Part shown: positions 1 to 5,108 of the stretch, piece after piece
Layout of the letters: every line of letters begins with the position of its first letter
Numbering within the stretch: the stretch's first letter is position 1
Assembly (NCBI GenBank): GCA_946223075.1
Contig: CAMILZ010000036.1
Span: forward strand, 1-7,387
Origin: an uncultured Dermabacteraceae bacterium
Lineage (GTDB): Bacteria; Actinomycetota; Actinomycetes; Actinomycetales; Dermabacteraceae
Direction of reading: 5' to 3'
Length of the DNA: 7,387 nucleotides
Program-made: the position numbers and the translations under genes
The notes under the pieces: generated by a model
The model's database searches: none
Told to the model about the DNA's origin: nothing
Seen by the model: the letters and a program-made list of their open reading frames with translations, nothing else

Positions 1-60
1 GATCACAACGCCTTCCCCAGGCACACCCCGTCAAATATGTCATGACCTCAGACACTGCCC

Positions 61-76
61 CCGCTACGAGTAGCGG
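61..76 (+). other. Small hairpin competing with the downstream terminator
   Basis: A perfect 6-bp stem, CCGCTA (61-66) and TAGCGG (71-76), encloses a CGAG tetraloop. Bases 72-76 also form the outer left arm of the terminator at 72-111, so the two structures cannot form fully at once. This is seen directly. A regulatory (antiterminator-like) role is only inference, and the transcript's origin lies outside the window. Confidence 0.4.
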
Positions 77-111
77 CCCTCATGAGTATCAAGCTCATGG
101 GGCCGCTTTTT
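72..111 (+). terminator. Strong rho-independent terminator for an upstream transcript
   Basis: The left arm (72-86) and right arm (94-107) pair over 14 bp with one bulged T. The loop is 7 nt, and the right arm runs into a five-T tract ending at 111. The stem is GC-rich at its base (AGCGGCC/GGCCGCT), which is the classic intrinsic terminator shape for the + strand. No gene that it could terminate is visible in the first 60 bases, so the terminated gene or RNA lies mostly or wholly to the left of the window. The nearest in-frame stops in the + frames are at 43-45 and 71-73, but no product can be recognised from so few codons. Confidence 0.8.
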
Positions 112-115
112 CATG

Positions 116-202
116 CCCACCCACTCAGGGTGGAGAAAAACGACGTGACAGACCCCGTGGGGGCTTGCCTGGTCTCTTTTCTCCACCCTCGGTCCACCCT
201 GA
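116..202. repeat. Cluster of AGGGTGGA inverted and direct repeats
   Basis: A perfect 13-bp inverted repeat, AGGGTGGAGAAAA (127-139) and TTTTCTCCACCCT (177-189), flanks 37 bp. The core TCCACCCT occurs again at 193-200 as a direct repeat 11 bp on, where CCACCCTGA (194-202) also pairs with 125-133. In addition CCACCC (117-122) faces GGGTGG (128-133) across 5 bp. The same octamer family is thus present several times in about 85 bp. It could be a multi-site operator or alternative RNA stems; nothing in the sequence identifies a binding protein. Confidence 0.6.
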
Positions 203-311
203 ACTGGAATGAAGGGTCCCGCCCTCCTTTCACCACCCACAGTTGAGTGGCGAGGGAGTGGTGTCAGGGAGGGGCAGTCGCGAGTAGTGGCTCCGGGAAC
301 ATTCCGGGCAC

Positions 312-383
312 GCACGCGTACGGCTTTAACGGAGCGTGAGGGGCCGAGGAGTACACTCGTGGGCGGCGAGGCACGCGTACGGC
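312..383 (+). repeat. 13-bp direct repeat upstream of the deacetylase
   Basis: GCACGCGTACGGC occurs at 312-324 and again at 371-383, a 59-bp period. Each copy contains the overlapping palindromes ACGCGT and CGTACG and is followed by a short AT-rich patch (TTTAAC after the first, GTTATTC after the second). The second copy ends 65 bp before the GTG start. The repetition is seen directly; a role as paired operator sites for the deacetylase promoter is inference. Confidence 0.5.
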
Positions 384-436
384 GTTATTCACCGCGCTGG
401 AGCGCGAACGACCTCGCAAGTCCATTGTCGTTTGTG

Positions 437-448
437 AAGGAAAGAATC
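437..448 (+). promoter_or_regulatory. Ribosome binding site that fixes the deacetylase start
   Basis: AAGGA at 437-441, within AAGGAAAG, sits 7 nt before GTG at 449. This is the only well-placed Shine-Dalgarno sequence near the start of this long frame. The next residues form a lipoprotein signal, which supports GTG 449 over the frame's earlier starts at 209 onward. Confidence 0.75.
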
Positions 449-2104
449 GTGTCGTCGGTTTTTCGTACTCGTCCCATTCGCCGCCGCACCGCACTCGCGG
501 GTCTTTCGGCCGGTGCAGTCGCGGGCCTTGCGGCCTGCTCAAACTCCGGGGACGGTAAGAGCGGCAGCAAGTCTTCCACCACGGGTGGCGGCGCTCAGTC
601 GCCGAGCGAAAGCCCCAAGCCATCGGCGGAGTGGACGAATGCCGACGCGTCGCTCCTCGAGACGACGGACGTGACTCTCAACCCCGAAGCCGAGGGCAAA
701 ACCGTCACGACCCCTCGTTTCCCGCAGGCCCGCAATCTCACCCAGGCCACCGAGGTCGTGCGCAACCGCCTCCTTCGCGAGGCGCACTGGGACGATATCG
801 AGAAGGTTGCCATCGAAGCCTCGATTCTCGCGGCCGCGCAGGACGTTGTGGGCGTGGCCGTCCTCGGCAGCCTGGGCAGCGACGAAGCGAACGTGCCGTG
901 CACGATCTGGTACGACGCCCGCAAGAGGCAGTCGTTCGCCCCGGCCGCGCTCATCGAGGCGGCGAAGTGGGGTGACTTCGCGAAGGCCGTGCACGATGCC
1001 GCGAGTGAAGCAAAGCTCGACGCGAAGGCGGTCGATCAGGCGCTCATCGAGAAGAGCGCCCCCTACGGCAATGGCCCGGCGATGGCCTTCAGCCCCGAAG
1101 GTACGCTCGTACTCGCGTTCCGTGCGGGTGCAGCTGGCGATGACTCCGCCCGCCTCGTTGTCGACGCGGAGGCGTTCCTCTCCGATCTCGGCAAACTCGC
1201 CAAGGACGCAAGCGCGAACCCCGCGAAGTTCACGGGCGAGCCGAGCGAGGAACTCGAGCACTTCACCCCCGCTCGACACCGCGTGAAGCCGATCGACTCC
1301 CCGAACCGCCCCTCGGATGGCTCGGAAGCACCAAGTTCGCCGGCCTCGGATGGGGGCGGGTCCGACGCCTCCCAGGGCGGCGGCGATGCAACGAAGGTTC
1401 CCGAACCCACCGCCGGCGGTGCGGTGCGCCCGAGCACCGCGATCGGCTACGACGTTTTTCTTGAGCGCTGCGTTGCCCTGACGTACGACGACGGCCCGGG
1501 CGCACGCACGCCCGAGCTTCTCGAGGTCTACAAGAATGCGAAGGCCGCGGCGACATTCTTCGAAATGGGCAACAGCGTCAAGGAGCACCGTAAGACTTCA
1601 CTCAAGGTCGCGGCGGCGGGTCAGGAAATCGGCAACCACAGCATGACCCACCCCGATCTCAAGCGGAAGTCGCGCGAGCGCGTGGAGAAGGAAGTCAACA
1701 AGAACTCCGATCTCCTCGCTGAAGCGACGGGCTTCGAGCCGCTCCTCTTCCGCCCGCCGTACGGAAGCCACAATGCCGCAGCGGACGAGATCATCGCGGC
1801 GCGCGGCATGGCGATCGTGCAGTGGAACGTCGATACGCTCGATTGGAAAACGAAGGACACCGCAAAGACCATCGAAGCGGCGGTCGAAGGCGCCGAAAAA
1901 TACACGGAGCCGATCGCGCTCATGCACGACATTCACGACGCCACGATCGATGCAGCCGAGCAGATCCTGAGCCAGCTCGCCGAAGGCGGCTACATCCCCG
2001 TGACGGTGAGCGAGCTGACTCTGAACACGGGCGGCGTCGAGACCGGCCATGCCTACTGCACCGGTACGGGCATCAAGCAGAGCGGCTTCAACTGCAAGGG
2101 CTAA
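449..2104 (+). CDS. Polysaccharide deacetylase lipoprotein (NodB domain)
   Basis: Predicted 551-residue envelope enzyme that hydrolyses N-acetyl (or O-acetyl) groups on a surface or wall polysaccharide. The signal has PIRRRTALAG followed by a hydrophobic stretch and the lipobox L27-A-A-C30, so it is likely lipid-anchored outside the membrane, possibly via Tat. Two low-complexity Ser/Gly/Pro linkers (about 31-61 and 283-330) bracket a middle domain (about 62-280). That domain's pattern resembles RsiV/DUF3298-like domains found beside bacterial deacetylases; this assignment is weak. The NodB domain (about 332-525) has all five motifs: TYDDGP 345-350, HSMTH 397-401, RPPYG 435-439, the D462-D465-W466 segment, and MHD 492-494. 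That gives an intact D-H-H metal site, so it should be active. C537 and C549 near the C-terminus may form a disulfide. GTG 449 was chosen for its ribosome site and signal peptide. The gene stands alone and converges on the peptidase gene with a 4-bp gap. The exact substrate (peptidoglycan or another glycan) cannot be told. Confidence 0.92.
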   Translation: MSSVFRTRPIRRRTALAGLSAGAVAGLAACSNSGDGKSGSKSSTTGGGAQSPSESPKPSAEWTNADASLLETTDVTLNPEAEGKTVTTPRFPQARNLTQATEVVRNRLLREAHWDDIEKVAIEASILAAAQDVVGVAVLGSLGSDEANVPCTIWYDARKRQSFAPAALIEAAKWGDFAKAVHDAASEAKLDAKAVDQALIEKSAPYGNGPAMAFSPEGTLVLAFRAGAAGDDSARLVVDAEAFLSDLGKLAKDASANPAKFTGEPSEELEHFTPARHRVKPIDSPNRPSDGSEAPSSPASDGGGSDASQGGGDATKVPEPTAGGAVRPSTAIGYDVFLERCVALTYDDGPGARTPELLEVYKNAKAAATFFEMGNSVKEHRKTSLKVAAAGQEIGNHSMTHPDLKRKSRERVEKEVNKNSDLLAEATGFEPLLFRPPYGSHNAAADEIIAARGMAIVQWNVDTLDWKTKDTAKTIEAAVEGAEKYTEPIALMHDIHDATIDAAEQILSQLAEGGYIPVTVSELTLNTGGVETGHAYCTGTGIKQSGFNCKG

Positions 2105-2108
2105 CGCA

Positions 2109-2951
2109 CTAAGCAGTCTCGAATTCGCGCCGGAGTGGTTGGTCGAGCACGTCGACGGAGAGAAAGCAGCGGCGGAACTCTTCACGGCTGAGCGTGACCC
2201 ACGCGCCCGGCCGCCAGGGGTTGCGCATAACTACCTCGCCGCTTTCCGGCTTCGCGCCCACAACCGCCATGACGTGAAGCGAGGGGATCGGCCCCGATTT
2301 TCGCCCGCGCGAGAGCGCGGGCGAAAACATATGCGTCGAGGCGACGATCGGCCGCCTCTCAGCGAGAAGCTCAACAATGTCTCCCGCGGAAGGAAGCGCG
2401 AGGCGGGTTGAGGCACTCACGCCGGTGAGCGCGGGAAAACCCCACTTCGCGAAGCCTCGCGCGATCCACGCGTACGAACCGGAAAACTCCGCGGCACACG
2501 CCTTCTCGAGAATGCCGGGCCAGCCCGGACCGCCTCCCTCTTCAGTCGCGTACGCGAAGTGCCCGCGACTGTTCACCGGAAAGCGCATGTTCACGCTTCG
2601 CCACGCTGGAGCGCCCTCCACAAACACGCGAGCGAGTGCCTTCGGCGCGCCCGGTGACGCTTTCACGGCGCTCTCGAAAAAAGATGGGTCAACCGAGTGA
2701 ATCGCGAGCATCGGCGCCATGAGCCAGCAATCGCCCAGGGCGCCTTGGCGCGGCTTCCTCGAAAAATTCGGCACGCCGCTCCACGCCTCATAGCGGTCGG
2801 CGCGAGGGCCGAGCGGCGGCTCCCCGCTCTCGCGAACATGCGGCGGGAAAAGAGTGCTCAGTGTGCGGCGAATCAAGCGTCGGACCCCTTCCATGAAAAA
2901 GCCCGGGCACGAACGCGAAGCGCGCATGCTCGGGCCGATCGGGCGACTCAC
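2109..2951 (-). CDS. Calpain-family (C2) cysteine peptidase
   Basis: Predicted 280-residue papain-fold cysteine peptidase of the calpain type. Using the longest frame (GTG 2951), the catalytic Cys lies in QGALGDCW (C75), His in SLHVMAVVG (H226) and Asn in MRNPW (N244, W246). WPGILEKA (144-151) and ALTG (174-177) match the calpain core signatures around W-x-x-LLEKA and LTG. The triad is complete, so activity is expected. There is no signal peptide, membrane segment, C2 domain or EF-hand, which suggests a compact cytoplasmic form; substrate and trigger are unknown. The start is uncertain: GTG 2951 (16 bp after the phosphofructokinase stop), ATG 2927 and ATG 2894 all lack a convincing ribosome site. 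A terminator hairpin at 2896-2935 favours 2894 (261 residues). It may be expressed by readthrough from the upstream gene. Confidence is high for the family and low for the start. Confidence 0.85.
   Translation of the reverse strand: MSRPIGPSMRASRSCPGFFMEGVRRLIRRTLSTLFPPHVRESGEPPLGPRADRYEAWSGVPNFSRKPRQGALGDCWLMAPMLAIHSVDPSFFESAVKASPGAPKALARVFVEGAPAWRSVNMRFPVNSRGHFAYATEEGGGPGWPGILEKACAAEFSGSYAWIARGFAKWGFPALTGVSASTRLALPSAGDIVELLAERRPIVASTHMFSPALSRGRKSGPIPSLHVMAVVGAKPESGEVVMRNPWRPGAWVTLSREEFRRCFLSVDVLDQPLRREFETA
2298..2327. repeat. Perfect 13-bp inverted repeat inside the peptidase gene
   Basis: TTTTCGCCCGCGC (2298-2310) and GCGCGGGCGAAAA (2315-2327) pair without mismatch around a GAGA tetraloop (+ strand). 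It lies in the peptidase coding region shortly before the catalytic His. The T-run precedes and the A-run follows the stem on both strands, so it lacks the trailing U-tract of an intrinsic terminator. It could still form a strong hairpin in the mRNA, or in the 3' end of deacetylase readthrough transcripts. Confidence 0.7.
2896..2935 (-). terminator. Rho-independent terminator after the phosphofructokinase
   Basis: Reading the minus strand, GCCCGAGCA (2935-2927) pairs with TGCCCGGGC (2909-2901) with one A-C mismatch. An inner CGCG/CGCG stem closes on CTT, and the outer arm runs directly into five Ts (2900-2896). It begins 32 nt after the phosphofructokinase stop, the usual place for its terminator. 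It overlaps the first codons of the longest peptidase frame and ends one base before ATG 2894, so it may limit peptidase expression to readthrough. Confidence 0.7.
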
Positions 2952-2967
2952 ACCGCCCGCTTGTTCA

Positions 2968-4188
2968 TCAGTGCTTCTCAGCCTTTTCGAGCTTCTGGCC
3001 CGTGCGCTCGAGCACGCCCGCGAACCATTCCTGATCCACGTCGAAGGCCTTGTGGCCCGCGATGCGCTCGAACTCGATCGCGCGAAGCTGGTTGCCCTTC
3101 TCCTCGTCGTGACCGATCACGCCGGTGCCTCCCTCGAGGGCAACCTGCACGGCGAGGTCGGTCATCGACTTGATGAGGCGCAGGTCGTCAGCGTTCGCCT
3201 TCGCCGAGCGTGCGAAGTAGCCGGACTTCTGCACCATGACCTTCTCGGCACCGAGGCGCTCCGCGAACTGCTTCGCGAACCACTGGCCGGGGTTGATCTT
3301 GTCGAGCTTCACGTGGCCGAACGGGTCGCGCTCAACCTCTTCACCCTTCGCCTCGAGCTCGGCGATGATCTCGGGAATGCCGGCACCCTCCGAGAGGAAG
3401 ATGTTGACGCAGCCGACCTCGTCCATGACCTTCTTGAGGCGCGCGGCTTCGCCCTCGATGTCGAGGTGAAGCTCGGGGAGGAACACGGCGTGGACGTCCC
3501 AACGGCGCTCGTCGTGGCCGATCGACGGCAGCCACTGCTGCTTCGAATGCCAGTCCTGGTAGTAGCGTGCGGCCTCGGCGGTCAGGTAACCGCAGGCACG
3601 GCCCATGATCTCGTGGATGATGAGCATGCGCGGGTTCGAACCGTTCTCGGCGATGACGTTCTGTGCGAAGAGCGAGGTCTGCTCAGCAGCGGTACGGGCA
3701 CCGAGCGACTGGCGGATCGGAACGATGTCGTTGTCGATCGTCTTCGGCAGGCCCACGACCTGGAGCGGGTAGTTGTTATCCGCAAGGTACTTTGCGAGAT
3801 CAGCGGCGGTCGTGTTCGTGTCGTCGCCACCGATCGTGTGGAGAACATCCACGCCATCGGCCTTGAGCTTGTTCGCGGCAACCTCAAGAGCGTTTTCGCC
3901 TTCCTTGATGAGGCCGCGCTCGACGAGGTTCTTCGTGTTCGTGAGCTTCACGCGCGAGTTGCCGATGGGCGAGCCGCCGTAGTTGTGCAGGAGGTGCGCG
4001 TTCTTGCGGGCCTCATCGTCGATGACGATCTTTTCGCCGGAAAGCAGGCCCCAGTAGCCGTGCTTGTAAGCGATGATCTCGATCTCGGGGTTCAGCTCGT
4101 TGTAGCGCTCGATCAGGCCGCCGACGGCGGACGAGAGACACGGGGCGTAGCCGCCCGCGGTCAGGAGAGCAACGCGCTTGACGCTCAT
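2968..4188 (-). CDS. pfp: Pyrophosphate-dependent 6-phosphofructokinase
   Basis: 406-residue glycolytic enzyme, cytosolic, converting fructose 6-phosphate and a phosphoryl donor to fructose 1,6-bisphosphate. Two residues point to PPi rather than ATP as donor. The motif is GGDDT (120-124), where ATP enzymes carry GGDGS. PKTIDND (148-154) has Lys149, where ATP enzymes usually have Gly. With PPi the reaction is readily reversible, so the enzyme can serve gluconeogenesis as well. Other family marks are the N-terminal AGGYAPC loop (11-17), GGSPIGNSR (71-79) and MGR (195-197) in the sugar-phosphate site. From memory it resembles the characterised Propionibacterium freudenreichii enzyme closely along its length. 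ATG 4188 was chosen over an upstream in-frame start at 4233 because GGAAGGA lies 5 nt before it and the conserved protein begins there. The gene is probably transcribed alone from the gap behind hisN and ends at the hairpin 2896-2935. Confidence 0.94.
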   Translation of the reverse strand: MSVKRVALLTAGGYAPCLSSAVGGLIERYNELNPEIEIIAYKHGYWGLLSGEKIVIDDEARKNAHLLHNYGGSPIGNSRVKLTNTKNLVERGLIKEGENALEVAANKLKADGVDVLHTIGGDDTNTTAADLAKYLADNNYPLQVVGLPKTIDNDIVPIRQSLGARTAAEQTSLFAQNVIAENGSNPRMLIIHEIMGRACGYLTAEAARYYQDWHSKQQWLPSIGHDERRWDVHAVFLPELHLDIEGEAARLKKVMDEVGCVNIFLSEGAGIPEIIAELEAKGEEVERDPFGHVKLDKINPGQWFAKQFAERLGAEKVMVQKSGYFARSAKANADDLRLIKSMTDLAVQVALEGGTGVIGHDEEKGNQLRAIEFERIAGHKAFDVDQEWFAGVLERTGQKLEKAEKH

Positions 4189-4193
4189 GAGGG

Positions 4194-4200
4194 TCCTTCC
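4194..4200 (-). promoter_or_regulatory. Ribosome binding site of the phosphofructokinase
   Basis: On the minus strand GGAAGGA ends 5 nt before ATG 4188. It decides the start against the in-frame codon at 4233, which would add 15 residues not seen in the family. Confidence 0.75.
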
Positions 4201-4228
4201 CAGGTGGTGTGGTGTGCGGGAATAGTGC

Positions 4229-4251
4229 CGCACGTGTGCGCGTCTATCCTA
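4229..4251 (-). promoter_or_regulatory. Candidate phosphofructokinase promoter with dyad
   Basis: On the minus strand TAGGAT (4251-4246) fits the actinobacterial -10 pattern TANNNT and would place the start of transcription roughly 50 nt before the ATG. No good -35 box is visible at the usual spacing. Just downstream is the dyad CGCAC-AC-GTGCG (4240-4229), near the expected transcription start and suitable as an operator. This is pattern matching only. Confidence 0.35.
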
Positions 4252-4255
4252 CCGT

Positions 4256-4283
4256 TTTCTCCCTCCGGGCACGCGGGGAGAAA
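4256..4283 (-). terminator. Hairpin just after hisN, possible operon terminator
   Basis: TTTCTCCC (4283-4276 on the minus strand) and GGGAGAAA (4263-4256) form an 8-bp perfect stem with a 12-nt loop, starting 3 nt after the hisN stop codon. No T-run follows, so it is at best a weak or non-canonical terminator for aroA-rsgA-hisN. It also sits where the -35 region of the next gene's promoter would be. Confidence 0.4.
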
Positions 4284-4286
4284 GCC

Positions 4287-5078
4287 CTAGCGAGAAGCCT
4301 CAAGCGCCTCGAGGATCGCCTCGTGAAGCGCCCCGTTGGTGGCGATCCCGCTCGTACCGAACGGGCCGTCCGTGCCGTTCAGGTCGGTGAAGCGCCCGCC
4401 CGCCTCGCCGATGATCGGCACGAGCGCAGCCATGTCGTGAAGCTTGAGAGAAGGCTCGAGCGCGGCATCGATCCCGCCCTCGGCAAGGAGCATGTAGCTC
4501 CAGAAGTCGCCGAAGCCGCGCGTGCGCTCGACCCGCTGCAGGAGGTTCACGAATTCACGCAGACGCCCTTCGCGCGCCCACCCCTCGAGGCTTCCGTAGG
4601 AAAGCGTGGCCTGTTCGAGATTCGAGGTGTTGGAAACGTGGATGCGCTGGGCGGAAGCAAGGCGCGGGCCCGTGAAGGCTCCGGTTCCGACGGTTGCCCA
4701 CCAACGTCGATTCAGTGCGGGCGCCGAGACGACGCCCACGACGATCTCGTCATCTTCTTCGAGCGCGATCAGGGTTGCCCACACGGGAACGCCGCGAGCG
4801 AAGTTCGCGGTGCCGTCGATCGGGTCGATGATCCACTTGCGGTTGCTCTCGCCGTGGGAACCGAGCTCCTCGCCGATGACCTGGTCGCGGCTGCGGGCGC
4901 GTGAAAGTTGCGCGCGCACGAGCTCTTCGGCGGCGCGGTCGGCATCGGTCACGATCGAGTGGTCGTCCTTGCGCTCGCGCGTGAGGTCCTCCGACTTGAA
5001 GCGCGACATCGTGAGCTGGTCAACGGAGTCGGCGAGAACGTGGGCGAGGCGGATGTCGTCCTGGTGTGCCGCGGCCAT
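4287..5078 (-). CDS. hisN: Histidinol-phosphatase, inositol-monophosphatase type
   Basis: 263-residue Mg2+-dependent phosphatase of the inositol-monophosphatase fold, predicted to convert histidinol phosphate to histidinol, the penultimate part of histidine synthesis. Metal-site motifs are present: VTDAD (43-47), GEE (69-71), and WIIDPIDGTANF (82-93) with D85 and D88. The third motif, usually WDxAA, reads HDMAA (214-218): the aspartate D215 is kept but the tryptophan is histidine. GVPVWATLIAL and SAPALNRRWWA agree, from memory, with the characterised Mycobacterium tuberculosis HisN, which favours HisN over a general inositol or fructose-bisphosphate phosphatase. The start at ATG 5078 is supported by AAGGAG (5093-5088), 9 nt upstream. 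The gene follows rsgA after 30 bp on the same strand, as in many actinobacteria, so it is the third gene of the aroA operon. Confidence 0.88.
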   Translation of the reverse strand: MAAAHQDDIRLAHVLADSVDQLTMSRFKSEDLTRERKDDHSIVTDADRAAEELVRAQLSRARSRDQVIGEELGSHGESNRKWIIDPIDGTANFARGVPVWATLIALEEDDEIVVGVVSAPALNRRWWATVGTGAFTGPRLASAQRIHVSNTSNLEQATLSYGSLEGWAREGRLREFVNLLQRVERTRGFGDFWSYMLLAEGGIDAALEPSLKLHDMAALVPIIGEAGGRFTDLNGTDGPFGTSGIATNGALHEAILEALEASR

Positions 5079-5087
5079 GCGTGGATT

Positions 5088-5093
5088 CTCCTT
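5088..5093 (-). promoter_or_regulatory. Ribosome binding site of hisN
   Basis: A full AAGGAG core on the minus strand lies 9 nt before ATG 5078, inside the 30-bp gap after the rsgA stop. It is the strongest such site in the window and suggests that hisN is translated independently of rsgA. Confidence 0.7.
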
Positions 5094-5108
5094 AGCTGAG
5101 GTGGGCCG

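Larger units (their letters stand above)
112..448. other. Intergenic region with repeats, no supported gene
   Basis: This stretch separates the terminator from the deacetylase gene. Open frames cross it on both strands, including an 80-codon in-frame extension of the deacetylase starting at 209. None has a recognisable product, a good ribosome site or a signal-like start, so I treat it as non-coding leader and promoter DNA. It holds a cluster of AGGGTGGA-type repeats (116-202), a CCCC-GT-GGGG palindrome (153-162), a 13-bp direct repeat (312-324 and 371-383) and a palindrome CGCGCT-GG-AGCGCG (393-406). Confidence 0.6.

Noticed and set aside
1..60. Possible tRNA or gene end before the first terminator
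   Set aside because: No T-arm consensus or CCA end can be seen, and the short + frames do not match anything I recognise.
127..189. Repeats as a CRISPR array or insertion-sequence ends
   Set aside because: The copies are too few, irregularly spaced and in mixed orientation. Only 37 bp lie between the inverted arms, so there is no room for a transposase and no spacer structure.
64..315. 83-codon minus-strand frame in the intergenic region
   Set aside because: It overlaps the terminator and repeat cluster, has no ribosome site that I can see, and has no recognisable product.
209..448. 80-residue N-terminal extension of the deacetylase
   Set aside because: The extension has no conserved features, would bury the lipoprotein signal, and covers repeats that look regulatory. 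The ribosome site lies before GTG 449.
539..1588. 349-codon minus-strand frame opposite the deacetylase
   Set aside because: Arg/Gly/Ala-rich shadow translation with no motif. The + strand frame has all NodB motifs and a lipoprotein signal.
2105..2108. Shared bidirectional terminator between the convergent genes
   Set aside because: Only 4 bp separate the stop codons, and no hairpin with a T-run lies on either side near the junction.
2854..4290. 478-codon open frame on the + strand opposite the phosphofructokinase
   Set aside because: It mirrors a strongly conserved gene in a high-GC genome, where antisense frames stay open by codon bias. Its translation is rich in Val/Leu/Arg/Asp without recognisable motifs, and it crosses the hisN-pfp gap and the terminator.
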